Shown piece by piece: positions 55,316-64,000 of a stretch of DNA of 64,000 nucleotides. The position numbers were made by a program, and so were the translations under genes. The first letter of the stretch is position 1. Each line of letters starts with the position of its first letter. The notes under the pieces were generated by a model. That model searched no databases and was not told where the DNA came from. It saw only the letters and a list, made by a program, of their open reading frames with translations. The DNA is from Adhaeribacter arboris (lineage in GTDB: Bacteria; Bacteroidota; Bacteroidia; Cytophagales; Hymenobacteraceae): contig NZ_PYFT01000001.1 in assembly GCF_003023845.1 (NCBI RefSeq), forward strand, positions 2,232,001 to 2,296,000, read 5' to 3'.

Positions 55316-56062
55316 CTAATTGGCTTGTTTTAGTTTCTCCACAAAGGCTTCCATGCGCTCATAGTGAGAACCTTTCCAGAAGACCCGGCCGCAACTCTGG
55401 CATTGATGAAATTCCTGAAAATAGCGTTTCGTTTTGGGTAGTAATTTTTCCAATATGCTTTCCTTTGGTACCAAACTTAAAGTACCATTACAAACCAAAC
55501 AACGGGTAAATGGTTGAATAACCGGCAGAAGGTGGAAATAAGCAAGCACTTCAGCGAGTTGCTTTTCCGGATGCTGCGAACGTAGCCAATATCCCCATAG
55601 CACAGCTTTGTGTTTTAACAAGCCCACATCGCGGGTAAGAATAATGCGTTCTTCCATTACAGATAGCTGCACAATCGTTTTATCGTCGTAGTCGGTACGG
55701 TAAAGCGTATCAAAGCCCAGTAGCCGCAGGCTTTTGACTAATTTGCCTAAGTGTACATCCAGAATAAATTTATTCCAAACCGGTAAAGTAGCTTGCCGGG
55801 AATACGCCGCGAAATGAACATTATATAATCCGGCCGGATAAACCGATACAGTATCGTTTAATTGAAGAAGATAATAGAAATCTTCTGGTTTACCGTTTAC
55901 TAAAATTACATCTACCTCTGGATGGGGCACTCCTAGTGCTTCTATGGCATCTTTTACGGCCGGGGTACCACTAAATGAGTGAAAAACAACTATTGCTTTT
56001 TGGGAAGAAGGCAGAAAATCATTCAGGTTACCGAAAAAATGAAAGTAAGCTGTTTTATCCAT
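55316..56062 (-). CDS. Mut7-C RNase domain protein with N-terminal ubiquitin-like part
   Basis: 248 residues. The first 80 have the ubiquitin-like Mut7-C-associated fold (YFHFFGNLNDFLPSS, LVNGKPEDFYYLLQLNDTVSVYPAG), then the Mut7-C PIN-like RNase: KFILDVHLGKLVKSLRLLGFDTLYRTDYDDKTIVQL (Asp at about 102 and 118), ERIILTRDVGLLKHKAV, and a C-terminal zinc ribbon with paired cysteines CLVC and CQSC followed by GRVFWKGSHYERM. The family is thought to process RNA; the function is unproven in bacteria. The gene lies 110 bases after the small membrane-protein gene. Confidence 0.85.
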   Translation of the reverse strand: MDKTAYFHFFGNLNDFLPSSQKAIVVFHSFSGTPAVKDAIEALGVPHPEVDVILVNGKPEDFYYLLQLNDTVSVYPAGLYNVHFAAYSRQATLPVWNKFILDVHLGKLVKSLRLLGFDTLYRTDYDDKTIVQLSVMEERIILTRDVGLLKHKAVLWGYWLRSQHPEKQLAEVLAYFHLLPVIQPFTRCLVCNGTLSLVPKESILEKLLPKTKRYFQEFHQCQSCGRVFWKGSHYERMEAFVEKLKQAN

Positions 56063-56172
56063 CCTCCTTTAGCGACTAATTCCCTTTTAGGCATTAACCG
56101 ATTACTTTATCCTTATCCGCTAAAAATTGAAAAAATACTGGATAAAGTAAGCTGATAGAAAAGGAATAAAAA

Positions 56173-56610
56173 TTAAGATACCGCAAACCAAGCTTGCCAG
56201 GGTATGCGGCTAAGAATAAGCAAAAGGCCCAAACCATAAAAAACAAAAATGCTTCGGAAACGCGCTTTACCTATTTTTAAACGTTTGGCCCGCGCGTACC
56301 CAACTGTTATGAGCACGACCGCGAGAACCATAGTAAGCGGATGTTCCAGGATATACAACCGGGAAGTAGCGTCTTTCATGGCAGCCCCCGACGCGTTGGC
56401 GGCACCCAGAGGAGAAACGAAATATAAAACTAAACCAATTACCCATTGCAAATGCGTGGGAATCAATCCAAGTAAAGCACGTTTCCGGTCTTTATCGACG
56501 AAAGGCCGGTTTTGCATCCAACCTCCCAGCGCCGTGAAAATGCTAAATAACAAGCCTAATAAAACCAGGTAAGCTAAATAAGAATGCAAGTGTTGTAATC
56601 CGGTGTACAT
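56173..56610 (-). CDS. Small four-helix membrane protein (cytochrome b-like)
   Basis: 145 residues from the ATG at 56608-56610 (MYTGLQHLHSYLAYLVLLG). An upstream ATG gives ten extra residues with no sign of conservation. Four hydrophobic helices: about 10-28, 47-65, 82-98 and 117-137. Histidines in HLHSYLAY, THLQWVIG and LEHPLTM suggest haem or quinone binding as in cytochrome b-like proteins of this phylum, but the family is poorly characterised. Confidence 0.7.
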   Translation of the reverse strand: MYTGLQHLHSYLAYLVLLGLLFSIFTALGGWMQNRPFVDKDRKRALLGLIPTHLQWVIGLVLYFVSPLGAANASGAAMKDATSRLYILEHPLTMVLAVVLITVGYARAKRLKIGKARFRSIFVFYGLGLLLILSRIPWQAWFAVS

Positions 56611-57162
56611 ACGTTTTGAAATTAAAAATTTTATCCGCAACTAAAATCAGCATCTAATGAATAACGCCTCAATATTAGTTATTTTTTTACGAAATCTGCA
56701 TCCGGCAATAATTTGAAGCGCGTCTAAAAGAAAGTTACTTTATTACAGCTATTTAAATTCTAAAAAATAAGTTTAAGGAATGAATGAGTTTATCCACCTA
56801 AAATTTATTTTATTTCAGGTAATTAAAACTAAAATAAAGGCCAAAAAACTTTTTTGAGAAATATAGCTTGTTTAATAAGCTGGAGATATTACTTTTGCAA
56901 ATAAAACAAGTAGTAACTTGTAAAATTAAAATGTTAGATTTTTCGCCAATCCCTTTTCTTACCTTTAAGATTATTTGTTGTAGCTAGGCACCCGAAGGTC
57001 TTAGCTATTAACGGTTGGCTTTCCACTCTATTTTGCCCGTGTAACCGGCGCTTTCTCATTAAACTAAACTTTTACTATTACTTCTGGCTTTATTAAAGCA
57101 GAGGAAGAAACAGGCCTTATTCTGTTTCTACTTTATTTTATTTAAATCTTCTATATAAAATC
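56611..57162. other. Long leader region before the ferredoxin reductase gene
   Basis: 552 bases between the membrane-protein gene (minus) and the ferredoxin reductase gene (plus). A TAnnTTTG box (TACTTTTG) sits at 56890-56897, leaving a leader of roughly 250 bases. No frame above 40 codons looks like a gene. The sequence between 56980 and 57060 is less AT-rich than the rest. A structured leader is possible but unproven. Confidence 0.4.
56890..56897 (+). promoter_or_regulatory. Candidate -7 box for the ferredoxin reductase operon
   Basis: TACTTTTG matches TAnnTTTG. A TTG-containing sequence (GCTTGTTT) about 20 bases upstream could serve as -33. The box lies 266 bases before the ATG. Confidence 0.5.
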
Positions 57163-58167
57163 ATGATAACTACTGATATATGCATTATTGGTGCCGGTCC
57201 CGTGGGCTTATTTGCCGTTTTTGAAGCCGGATTATTAAAAATGCGTTGCCACTTAATAGATGCTCTCCCTCAGGTGGGCGGCCAATTATCGGAAATTTAC
57301 CCGCAAAAACCCATCTACGATATTCCTGGCTTTCCGGCAATTAATGCCCAGGATTTAGTCAATAACCTTTTAGATCAGATTAACCCTTTTCATCCTACTT
57401 TCACCTTAGGCGAACGCGTAGAAAAACTGGCTCGCCAGGAAGATGGTTCTTACTTATTAACTTCCAACGAAAATACCCAGATTCACTGCCAGGTAGTAGT
57501 AATTGCGGCCGGACTAGGCTCTTTCGAGCCCCGTAAACCAGCCGTAGAGCGGTTAGAAGATTTTGAAGGCAAAGGCGTAGCCTACATGATAAAAAATCCG
57601 GAGTTGTTTCGGGATAAACGCATTGTTTTAGCTGGCGGTGGCGATTCCGCCCTGGATTGGACCTTATTTTTATCGGAAATAGCCCGGGAAGTTACCTTAG
57701 TCCACCGGGGCGAAACCTTCCGGGGCGCACCGGATTCTGCGGAAAAAGTATTTACTCTCGCGGAACAAGGCCGGATTAATTTAATTCTGAATGCGAATGT
57801 TACCGCTTTAAACGGCAATGGTCATTTAAAAGAAATTTCAGTAGCCCGGAAAGATAAAATAGTATCCAGCCTAGATGTAGATTATTTTATACCCCTTTTT
57901 GGTTTAACTCCTAAACTGGGCCCCATTGCCGACTGGAATTTAGCCATTGATAAATCAGCCATTGAAGTAAATACCCAGGATTTTTCGACGAATGTAGAAC
58001 GAATTTACGCTATCGGGGACATTAATACGTATCCGGGTAAGCTAAAGCTAATTTTATGCGGATTTCACGAAGCGGCTCTAATGGCGCAAAGTGCTTTTAA
58101 GTACGTTTTCCCGGCTCAAAAATTGAGTTTTAAATACACCACCGTGAATGGTATTCATGCCTTATAA
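57163..58167 (+). CDS. Ferredoxin--NADP reductase, thioredoxin reductase-like type
   Basis: 334-residue FAD protein. FAD-binding motif IIGAGPVGLFAVFEAG at about 8-23, and the NAD(P)-binding GGGDSALDWTLFLSE (about 158-172) with a downstream HRGETFRG that contacts NADP phosphate. The CxxC pair of thioredoxin reductase is missing, as expected for the ferredoxin reductase type. The C-terminal FAD loop is AIGDINTYPGKLKLILCGFHEAALMAQ. The next gene encodes a [2Fe-2S] ferredoxin, 15 bases away, a natural partner; the nearby suf genes suggest electrons for cluster assembly or related tasks. Confidence 0.9.
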   Translation: MITTDICIIGAGPVGLFAVFEAGLLKMRCHLIDALPQVGGQLSEIYPQKPIYDIPGFPAINAQDLVNNLLDQINPFHPTFTLGERVEKLARQEDGSYLLTSNENTQIHCQVVVIAAGLGSFEPRKPAVERLEDFEGKGVAYMIKNPELFRDKRIVLAGGGDSALDWTLFLSEIAREVTLVHRGETFRGAPDSAEKVFTLAEQGRINLILNANVTALNGNGHLKEISVARKDKIVSSLDVDYFIPLFGLTPKLGPIADWNLAIDKSAIEVNTQDFSTNVERIYAIGDINTYPGKLKLILCGFHEAALMAQSAFKYVFPAQKLSFKYTTVNGIHAL

Positions 58168-58182
58168 TTTGTTTACTGTAAT

Positions 58183-58503
58183 ATGATTCACTTAACCATA
58201 GAAGACCGGGATGGGAACCGCCAGGACATTGAAATACCGGAAGGCATTAATCTTTCTCTGATGGAAGTGTTAAAAGCTTCGGAATACGATATTTTAGCTA
58301 CTTGCGGCGGTATGGGAATTTGTGCTACCTGCCACGTACAGGTTTTAGAAGCTCCCAACTCCTTACCTCCTGTTAATGATACTGAATTGGATATGCTCGA
58401 TACCTTACCCGAAGCCGGTCCGGATAGCCGTTTATCTTGCCAGCTGCGGGTAAATGAAGACATGGAAGGAGCTATTTTTAAGATAAAAGGAGAATCGAAT
58501 TAG
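58183..58503 (+). CDS. [2Fe-2S] ferredoxin
   Basis: 106 residues of the adrenodoxin-like class. Four cluster cysteines: Cys41, Cys47 and Cys50 (CGGMGICATC), and Cys86 (SCQL). The spacing CX5CX2C then about 35 residues fits adrenodoxin-type Fdx of Fe-S assembly and electron transfer systems. It follows the reductase by 15 bases and precedes a terminator. Confidence 0.93.
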   Translation: MIHLTIEDRDGNRQDIEIPEGINLSLMEVLKASEYDILATCGGMGICATCHVQVLEAPNSLPPVNDTELDMLDTLPEAGPDSRLSCQLRVNEDMEGAIFKIKGESN

Positions 58504-58520
58504 TAAAACGCTCCCGTTAA

Positions 58521-58560
58521 AACAAAAATGCCAAAGATACACTTTGGCATTTTTGTTTTT
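58521..58560 (+). terminator. Terminator after the ferredoxin gene
   Basis: AACAAAAATGCCAAAG (58521-58536) pairs perfectly with 58542-58557, loop ATACA, then a T run (GTTTTT). Confidence 0.85.
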
Positions 58561-58733
58561 TATCACCTTAATTAAAGCAAATTTTAATCTATTAGGACTC
58601 CCGCACTAAGTCCTAGTTATATGGCTGCTTTTTACGGATAAATTATCTTATCCATGGCCTAAACAATACAGATTAGTAGCTGGCCCCGTTACACAATTTA
58701 CAAAATCTCTAAAAAATAATAAAGTCAAACTTT

Positions 58734-59399
58734 TTAAAGCACTAAAGTAATACGGTACGCACAACGGCGGGCACCTTCCAAAATATGATCTACGCGTTTT
58801 ACCTCTACTTCACTGCCTAATACCTGCTTTAAAATGCGTAATTCCGACCGGCAAATAACGGGATTAGCCGTAGCGGCTGCACATATTGGGCAATGATTTT
58901 CGACTAATAAATAACCAAATTCATCTTTTTGCCAAGACGCAATATATCCTTCCTGGTGGCGGATGGTAGCAAAGCGATTAATTTTTTCTTCTAAGCTATG
59001 GCAATCTTTTAATGCTTCGGCATACCGGGAAAAAACTTCTTCGCCCCGCCGATCAATAATTTGTTCTAAAACTTGTTCGCCCAGCTCGGCTTTAATGGTA
59101 TTTAGTAATTGCACCGACAAGTTGTCGTGGGTATTAGGAAAGCGCGCATTACCTGCCGCCGTTAAACTCCAGTTTAATGTAGGCCGTCCCACCCCTTTCG
59201 CTTCGGAAGTAGCTTGTACTAAACCTTCTTCGGCTAATTTTAAAAGATGCAAACGGGCACCTTCGCCGGTCATTCCTAAAACTTGGGCAAGACTTCCGGC
59301 TGTTTTCGGTCCCTCGGTTTTTAGCACCTTCAATATTTTTTCAATAGCCGATTGAGAGCTGACAGAACTACTTTCCAAGTAATTACTTGTTTTATTCAT
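58734..59399 (-). CDS. SufR-like iron-sulfur transcriptional regulator
   Basis: 221 residues. A winged-helix domain (about 18-75: KTAGSLAQVLGMTGEGARLHLLKLAEEGLV, with GVGRPTLNW in the wing) is followed by a C-terminal part with cysteines at 170, 173, 183 and 213 (CPIC...C...C), the pattern that binds a [4Fe-4S] cluster in SufR of cyanobacteria and actinobacteria. It is transcribed away from sufA, so it is expected to repress the suf operon and itself when clusters are plentiful. The symbol is left blank because Bacteroidota homologues are not well tested. Gap to sufA 355 bases. Confidence 0.88.
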   Translation of the reverse strand: MNKTSNYLESSSVSSQSAIEKILKVLKTEGPKTAGSLAQVLGMTGEGARLHLLKLAEEGLVQATSEAKGVGRPTLNWSLTAAGNARFPNTHDNLSVQLLNTIKAELGEQVLEQIIDRRGEEVFSRYAEALKDCHSLEEKINRFATIRHQEGYIASWQKDEFGYLLVENHCPICAAATANPVICRSELRILKQVLGSEVEVKRVDHILEGARRCAYRITLVL

Positions 59400-59446
59400 T
59401 ATTGTGATAACTTTGCCTCACTTTATACACCAGACCGGATAAATTG

Positions 59447-59466
59447 CAAATATACTTTAATTAAAG
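59447..59466 (-). promoter_or_regulatory. Regulator promoter box with adjacent palindrome, possible operator
   Basis: The minus strand has TATATTTG (59447-59454), a match to TAnnTTTG, 48 bases before the regulator ATG. The 12-base perfect palindrome CTTTAATTAAAG (59455-59466) touches it on the upstream side, a position expected of an autorepressor site. Short AT palindromes also occur by chance. Confidence 0.4.
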
Positions 59467-59620
59467 AGAGCCGTTGGGTATTCAACTATTATTAAACAAG
59501 GAACAAGAAACAAAGTAAAAGGGTGCTTAATTGAATACATTTTTATTTTGTCTGATACATTTAAGATCAACATTCAGACGGTTAAATCTTTCGGTTAAGC
59601 AAACTTACCCAATTTATATT

Positions 59621-59628
59621 TACTTTTG
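59621..59628 (+). promoter_or_regulatory. Candidate -7 box of the suf operon
   Basis: TACTTTTG matches TAnnTTTG, 127 bases before the sufA ATG. Two copies of CGGTTAA upstream (59579-59585, 59592-59598), 13 bases apart, may be regulator contact points. The rest of the 59400-59754 gap has no gene. Confidence 0.45.
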
Positions 59629-59754
59629 CGTCAAATTCATTTGCCAGTACCCTTACTTTTTACGAAGTACGGAGCAGAATAGTCGAATCCGGGAGTTTAT
59701 TTTGCAACCTATTACTTGGAATATTTGTTAATTATGTAACTAATCAGAAATATT

Positions 59755-60081
59755 ATGATTACTGTATCCTCAAAAGCAAAAGAATATATCGGCCAGTTAA
59801 TGGCAAAAGAACGTAAAGATACTGATACCTTTGTGCGGGTGGGCGTGAAAGGCGGTGGCTGCTCAGGTTTAGAGTATCAGCTGCAATTTGATTCAGAAAA
59901 AAAAGAAACCGACGAGGAATTTCTGGACAAAGACATCAAAGTAATAGTGGACCGCAAAAGTCTGCTTTATTTATTTGGTACCGAACTGGATTATTCGGAT
60001 GGCCTGAATGGTAAAGGCTTGTTTTTTAATAATCCTAATGCTTCCCGGACTTGTAGTTGCGGGGAAAGCTTTGCGGTATAA
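59755..60081 (+). CDS. sufA: Iron-sulfur cluster carrier SufA/IscA-type
   Basis: 108-residue HesB-like A-type carrier. Three ligand cysteines: Cys36 (GGGCSGLEY), Cys100 and Cys102 (SRTCSCGESF). It accepts clusters from SufBCD and passes them to apo-enzymes. It begins a tight operon; the sufB start is 21 bases later. SufA versus ErpA/IscA is not separable by motif, but the suf context favours SufA. Confidence 0.93.
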   Translation: MITVSSKAKEYIGQLMAKERKDTDTFVRVGVKGGGCSGLEYQLQFDSEKKETDEEFLDKDIKVIVDRKSLLYLFGTELDYSDGLNGKGLFFNNPNASRTCSCGESFAV

Positions 60082-60102
60082 ACAATATTTTAAACTGGCA
60101 GC

Positions 60103-61548
60103 ATGAAAGATAGTAATGAAATAATTAACGACTTTGCCACCAAGGAATACGAGTATGGCTTTGTCACCGATATAGAAATGGATATTGCTCCGGCCGGATT
60201 GGACGAAGACATTATTCATTTTATTTCTAATAAAAAAAACGAACCATCCTGGTTACTTGACTGGCGATTAAAAGGTTATCAAGCTTTTCAGAAAGAGTCT
60301 ATGCCGCAATGGCAGAATTTTGAAATGCCGGAATTTGATTTCCAGAAGATTTCCTACTATGCCGCTCCAAAGAACAAGAAAAAATACGAAAGTCTGGATG
60401 AAGTAGATCCGGAGTTATTAGCCACTTTCGCTAAACTGGGAATTCCTTTATCGGAACAAAAAACTTTGGCTGGGGTAGCGGTAGATGCGGTTTTTGATAG
60501 TATTTCGGTTGCGACTACTTATAAAGAAAAGCTAAAAGAACTTGGTGTAATTTTCTGTTCTATCAGCGAAGCCGTGCAGGAACAACCGGAACTGGTAAAG
60601 AAATACCTGGGCTCCGTAGTGCCGCATTCCGATAATATTTTTGCGGCTCTTAATACGGCCGTATTTTCCGATGGCTCTTTTGTGTACATTCCGAAAGGTG
60701 TTCGCTGCCCGATGGAGTTATCTACTTATTTCCGGATTAACAGCCAAAATACCGGCCAATTCGAGCGCACTTTAATTATTGCCGACGAAGGCAGTTATGT
60801 AAGTTACCTGGAAGGCTGCACCGCTCCTATGCGCGACGAAAACCAGTTACACGCAGCTGTTGTGGAATTGATTGCTCTGGGAAATGCGGAAATCAAATAT
60901 TCTACGGTACAAAATTGGTATCCCGGCGATAAGGACGGCAAAGGTGGTATTTATAACTTTGTAACTAAACGTGGTATATGCAAAGGAGCCAATGCCAAAA
61001 TTTCCTGGACGCAGGTAGAAACCGGTTCGGCCATTACCTGGAAATATCCCAGCGTTATTCTGCAAGGCGATAATTCCAGCGGTGAGTTTTATTCGGTGGC
61101 GGTAACCGGTAACCGGCAAATTGCGGATACGGGTACTAAAATGTACCATTTAGGTAAAAATACCAAAAGCCGGATTATTTCTAAAGGTATTTCCGCAGGT
61201 CAAAGTAATAACAGTTACCGGGGTTTGGTGCAAATTGGATCCAAAGCCGATAATTCCCGCAACTTTACCCAGTGTGATTCTTTGCTGATTGGCAGCCATT
61301 GCGGCGCCCATACGTTTCCTTATATCGAAACGAAGAATAGCACCGCGATGGTGGAACACGAAGCTACGACTTCTAAAATCGGGGAAGATCAGATCTTTTA
61401 TTTGAATCAAAGAGGAATTGATACCGAGAAAGCAGTAGCGCTAATCGTAAACGGATACGCGAAAGAAGTTTTAAATCAACTGCCGATGGAATTTGCGGTA
61501 GAAGCACAAAAATTATTGTCTATTACCCTCGAAGGTAGCGTGGGTTAA
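60103..61548 (+). CDS. sufB: Fe-S cluster assembly scaffold SufB
   Basis: 481 residues, the usual length. Conserved segments: [65 protein letters not shown], and the C-terminal [45 protein letters not shown] with the cysteine used with SufD. Part of the SufBC2D complex, where clusters are built in the cytosol. Overlapping functional context: sufA before, sufC after. Confidence 0.97.
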   Translation: MKDSNEIINDFATKEYEYGFVTDIEMDIAPAGLDEDIIHFISNKKNEPSWLLDWRLKGYQAFQKESMPQWQNFEMPEFDFQKISYYAAPKNKKKYESLDEVDPELLATFAKLGIPLSEQKTLAGVAVDAVFDSISVATTYKEKLKELGVIFCSISEAVQEQPELVKKYLGSVVPHSDNIFAALNTAVFSDGSFVYIPKGVRCPMELSTYFRINSQNTGQFERTLIIADEGSYVSYLEGCTAPMRDENQLHAAVVELIALGNAEIKYSTVQNWYPGDKDGKGGIYNFVTKRGICKGANAKISWTQVETGSAITWKYPSVILQGDNSSGEFYSVAVTGNRQIADTGTKMYHLGKNTKSRIISKGISAGQSNNSYRGLVQIGSKADNSRNFTQCDSLLIGSHCGAHTFPYIETKNSTAMVEHEATTSKIGEDQIFYLNQRGIDTEKAVALIVNGYAKEVLNQLPMEFAVEAQKLLSITLEGSVG

Positions 61549-61569
61549 TACTAAATAAATAATAAATAA

Positions 61570-62337
61570 ATGCTAAGCATTAGAAATTTGCACGCCGAAG
61601 TAGAAGGCAAAAAGATTTTAAAAGGAATAAACTTAGAAGTTAAGGCCGGAGAGATTCACGCCATCATGGGTCCAAATGGTTCCGGTAAAAGCTCCCTCTC
61701 GTCCGTTTTGGCGGGCCGGGAAACGTACGAGGTAACCGAAGGCGAAGTACTTTTTGATGGCAAAGATTTACTGGATATGGCACCCGAAATCCGGGCCCGG
61801 GAAGGTTTGTTTATGGCTTTCCAGTATCCGGTTGAAATTCCGGGCGTATCTAATATCAACTTTCTGCGTACGGCTTTAAACGAAATCCGCGAATACCGCG
61901 GATTACCCCAGTTGGAAGCAAAAGAATTTTTAAAACTCACGAAAGAAAAACAAAAGCTGGTTGAGTTTCAATCCAAGTTGGTGAACCGTTCGTTAAACGA
62001 AGGATTCTCCGGCGGAGAAAAGAAGCGAAACGAAATTCTGCAATTAGCTATGCTGGAACCTAAGCTTTCTATAATGGACGAAACGGATTCCGGCTTAGAT
62101 ATAGATGCGTTGCGCATTGTAGCGAAAGGTGTCAACCAAATCCGCAATGAGCATAATGCTTTTATCTTAATTACGCACTACCAACGGCTTTTAGAATACA
62201 TTGTACCCGATTATGTGCATGTATTGTACGATGGTCGCATTGTTAAGTCCGGCACCAAAGAACTGGCGCTGGAACTGGAAGAAAAAGGCTACGACTGGAT
62301 AAAAGAAGAATTTAAAACGGAAGAAACAGCCCACTAA
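61570..62337 (+). CDS. sufC: Fe-S cluster assembly ATPase SufC
   Basis: 255-residue ABC-type ATPase. Walker A GPNGSGKS (34-41), Q-loop in [15 protein letters not shown], signature FSGGEKKR near 147-154, Walker [13 protein letters not shown] near 166-177. It binds SufB and SufD and powers the conformational change that exposes the assembly site. The next ATG (sufD) starts two bases after its stop. Confidence 0.97.
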   Translation: MLSIRNLHAEVEGKKILKGINLEVKAGEIHAIMGPNGSGKSSLSSVLAGRETYEVTEGEVLFDGKDLLDMAPEIRAREGLFMAFQYPVEIPGVSNINFLRTALNEIREYRGLPQLEAKEFLKLTKEKQKLVEFQSKLVNRSLNEGFSGGEKKRNEILQLAMLEPKLSIMDETDSGLDIDALRIVAKGVNQIRNEHNAFILITHYQRLLEYIVPDYVHVLYDGRIVKSGTKELALELEEKGYDWIKEEFKTEETAH

Positions 62338-62338
62338 A

Positions 62339-63685
62339 ATGGCTAATCAAATATCCACCCTCCCTTTATATCAAGACCTGTTACATGGTTTTGATAGTTG
62401 GTTAACGAGTAGGCAAACCACCGGCCACGAGTTCACGCTGCCTCTTCGAAAAAAGGCAATGGAGCATTTTCAAGCAATGGGTTTCCCTTCGCGTAAAGTA
62501 GAAGACTGGAAATACACCAATGTATTGCCTTTTCTCCAGGAACCGTATGAATTTAACCCGGACATTATCCAGAATACGGATAAAGCGGCTATTACGCTGG
62601 ATAACATAAATATTCCAGGATTAGATGCTTACCGAATTGTATTAGTAAACGGTCAGGTACAATTGGCTTTGTCTGATGAGTTACCAGCCGGCATTCAGAT
62701 AAAAAGCATTGTCGGAGCCGAAAGCGAACCTGCCTTTCAGGCCAATTTTGGGCAACAGATTAAACTGGACAAGTACCATTTTGCCGCTTTAAACACGGCT
62801 TGGTATGCCGATGGTTTATTTTTAGAAGTTCCGGCTAATACAGTTTTAGAGAAACCTTTCCATTTAATTCATATTTACGCGGGAACCGGAAACTTATTCA
62901 TTCAACCCCGGAATTTAATAGTGATAAACCGGAGTGCGGCAGTTAGTATCGTGGAATCAGTTATTTCGGATAATTCTACCGGCGATATTTTTGTGAATAG
63001 TGTATCGGAGGTAGTAGTGAAAGAAAATGCTCAGGTACACCAATATTATTTGCAAACCAACAGCAAAAATGTACGGCAGGTAAACCACACCGAAGTCAGC
63101 CAGAAACGTAACAGTGTATACAATAACTACACGTTTTCTTTACCCGAAGCGGACTTGCTGCGCAACAACCTGCATCTAAACCTGAACGATGAGTATACCG
63201 AAAGTCATTTGTACGGTCTGTATTTAGTTAATGGTCGTCAGCTGACAGATAATCACACCTTTGTAAACCACTTGCATCCGCATTGCGAAAGTAATGAGGT
63301 GTATAAAGGTGTATTGTTAGATAATGCCACTGGTGTGTTTAACGGTAAAATTTTTGTGCAACGCGATGCCCAGAAAACCAACGCTTTTCAGCAAAATAAC
63401 AACTTGCTATTAAGCAATAAGGCTACTATAAATTCTAAGCCGCAGTTAGAGATTTTCGCCGATGATGTAAAATGTAGTCATGGTTCTACTGTAGGGCAAT
63501 TAAGCCAGGAAGCTATGTTCTATTTACGTTCCCGGGGCATTTCGGAACAAACCGCGCGCCGTTTATTGGTAAGTGCCTTTGCTTTTGATGTTACCCAGAA
63601 TATTCAGATTCCGGCGGTAGAAGCCTATATAAATAAATTAATTACCCAACACATTCCTGCCGAACAGGAGTTGGTTAAAGCCTAA
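62339..63685 (+). CDS. sufD: Fe-S cluster assembly protein SufD
   Basis: 448 residues. The N-terminal helical part contains [14 protein letters not shown] (about 52-65), a SufD hallmark, and the core is a beta-helix ([48 protein letters not shown]). The C-terminal region has the conserved His-containing [23 protein letters not shown]. Partner of SufB and SufC. It starts one base after the sufC stop and ends four bases before sufS. Confidence 0.96.
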   Translation: MANQISTLPLYQDLLHGFDSWLTSRQTTGHEFTLPLRKKAMEHFQAMGFPSRKVEDWKYTNVLPFLQEPYEFNPDIIQNTDKAAITLDNINIPGLDAYRIVLVNGQVQLALSDELPAGIQIKSIVGAESEPAFQANFGQQIKLDKYHFAALNTAWYADGLFLEVPANTVLEKPFHLIHIYAGTGNLFIQPRNLIVINRSAAVSIVESVISDNSTGDIFVNSVSEVVVKENAQVHQYYLQTNSKNVRQVNHTEVSQKRNSVYNNYTFSLPEADLLRNNLHLNLNDEYTESHLYGLYLVNGRQLTDNHTFVNHLHPHCESNEVYKGVLLDNATGVFNGKIFVQRDAQKTNAFQQNNNLLLSNKATINSKPQLEIFADDVKCSHGSTVGQLSQEAMFYLRSRGISEQTARRLLVSAFAFDVTQNIQIPAVEAYINKLITQHIPAEQELVKA

Positions 63686-63689
63686 AATT

Positions 63690-64000
63690 ATGCCGGCAAA
63701 CTTTATTTTCGAAACAAGCGCTCAACTGGACATTCAAAAAATCCGGGCAGATTTTCCGCTGCTGGCCACTCAGGTATACGGTAAACCATTAGTATATTTA
63801 GATAATGCCGCTACCACGCAAAAACCTGAGTTAGTTTTACGAGCTATTCAGGACTACTATACGCAGTACAATAGCAACGTTCACCGTGGGGTGCATTATT
63901 TAAGTCAAGTGGCCACCACGGCCTACGAAGATGCGCGCACCAAAGTAGCAGCCTTTATTAATGCCAAACATACCCACGAAGTAATCTTTACCCGCGGAAC
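63690..64000 (+). CDS. sufS: Cysteine desulfurase SufS, truncated by the window end
   Basis: The first 103 residues are visible. ATG at 63690, then [32 protein letters not shown] (the usual [10 protein letters not shown]), [14 protein letters not shown] and the segment HEVIFTRGT leading into the PLP-binding region. SufS removes sulfur from cysteine and hands it to SufBCD. The rest lies beyond 64000. Fifth gene of the suf run. Confidence 0.95.
   Translation, partial: MPANFIFETSAQLDIQKIRADFPLLATQVYGKPLVYLDNAATTQKPELVLRAIQDYYTQYNSNVHRGVHYLSQVATTAYEDARTKVAAFINAKHTHEVIFTRG

Noticed and set aside
56611-56640. Longer start for the small membrane protein
   Set aside because: The ten extra residues are basic and not family-like; MYTGLQHLHSYL is the natural opening.
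59531-59731. 66-codon plus-strand frame before sufA
   Set aside because: Overlaps the suf -7 box and has no protein features.
1-64000. CRISPR arrays, tRNA/rRNA genes, IS elements and prophage genes
   Set aside because: None seen: no spaced direct repeats, no tRNA T-arm signature and no transposase, integrase or phage structural motif.

Overview
The window reads as chromosomal DNA of a Bacteroidota member, most likely order Cytophagales and family Hymenobacteraceae (Adhaeribacter-like; the taxon is an inference). The signs are C-terminal T9SS sorting domains, a GWxTD-domain lipoprotein, DUF2723 membrane glycosyltransferase, GxxExxY protein, promoter boxes of the type TTTG-N19-TAnnTTTG, no obvious Shine-Dalgarno sequences, and moderately AT-rich sequence. 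No rRNA, tRNA, CRISPR array, IS element or prophage was recognised.

Layout. 1-5.5 kb: a minus-strand run rsfS, ftsH, a LUD-domain gene, lpxH and a partial propeller-like secreted protein, with birA diverging. 5.6-12 kb: plus-strand T9SS cargo, DUF2723 protein, GWxTD lipoprotein and rlmB. 12-24.5 kb: housekeeping (M16 protease, dnaX, NmrA-like reductase, ruvX, S41 protease, cdsA, CPBP protease, dusB). 24.5-34.8 kb: a GxxExxY cassette in inverted repeats, amino-acid permease, DUF3052 protein, a PAS sensor without ATPase domain convergent with a complete histidine kinase, hemA, and a large T9SS-sorted protein. 34.9-36.3 kb: a small decayed toxin-antitoxin patch. 36.3-38.85 kb: a tightly overlapping four-gene telA operon with a 59-residue gene. 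39.4-47.3 kb: a minus-strand catabolic cluster (MFS transporter, SDR, TIM-barrel isomerase, c-type cytochrome dehydrogenase-like protein, Gfo/Idh/MocA oxidoreductase). 48-56.6 kb: outer-membrane protein plus vanadium-haloperoxidase-like lipoprotein, lone ABC ATPase, SGNH esterase, M23 peptidase, Mut7-C protein and membrane proteins. 57-64 kb: an iron-sulfur block with ferredoxin reductase, ferredoxin, a SufR-like regulator and sufA-B-C-D-S, the last cut by the window edge.

A cross-cutting observation is that six genes are interrupted by what looks like one missing base, five of them in clear homopolymer runs and one in a short TT. Each is repaired by adding one base, which restores a signal peptide, a transmembrane helix or a family-typical domain. 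This points to systematic homopolymer shortening in the assembly more than to gene decay, although true mutations cannot be excluded. The patch at 34.9-36.3 kb also has in-frame stop codons outside homopolymers and looks truly decayed.

The least understood candidate system is the telA operon at 36.3-38.85 kb: four genes with TAATG and ATGA junctions, three of them of unknown function.
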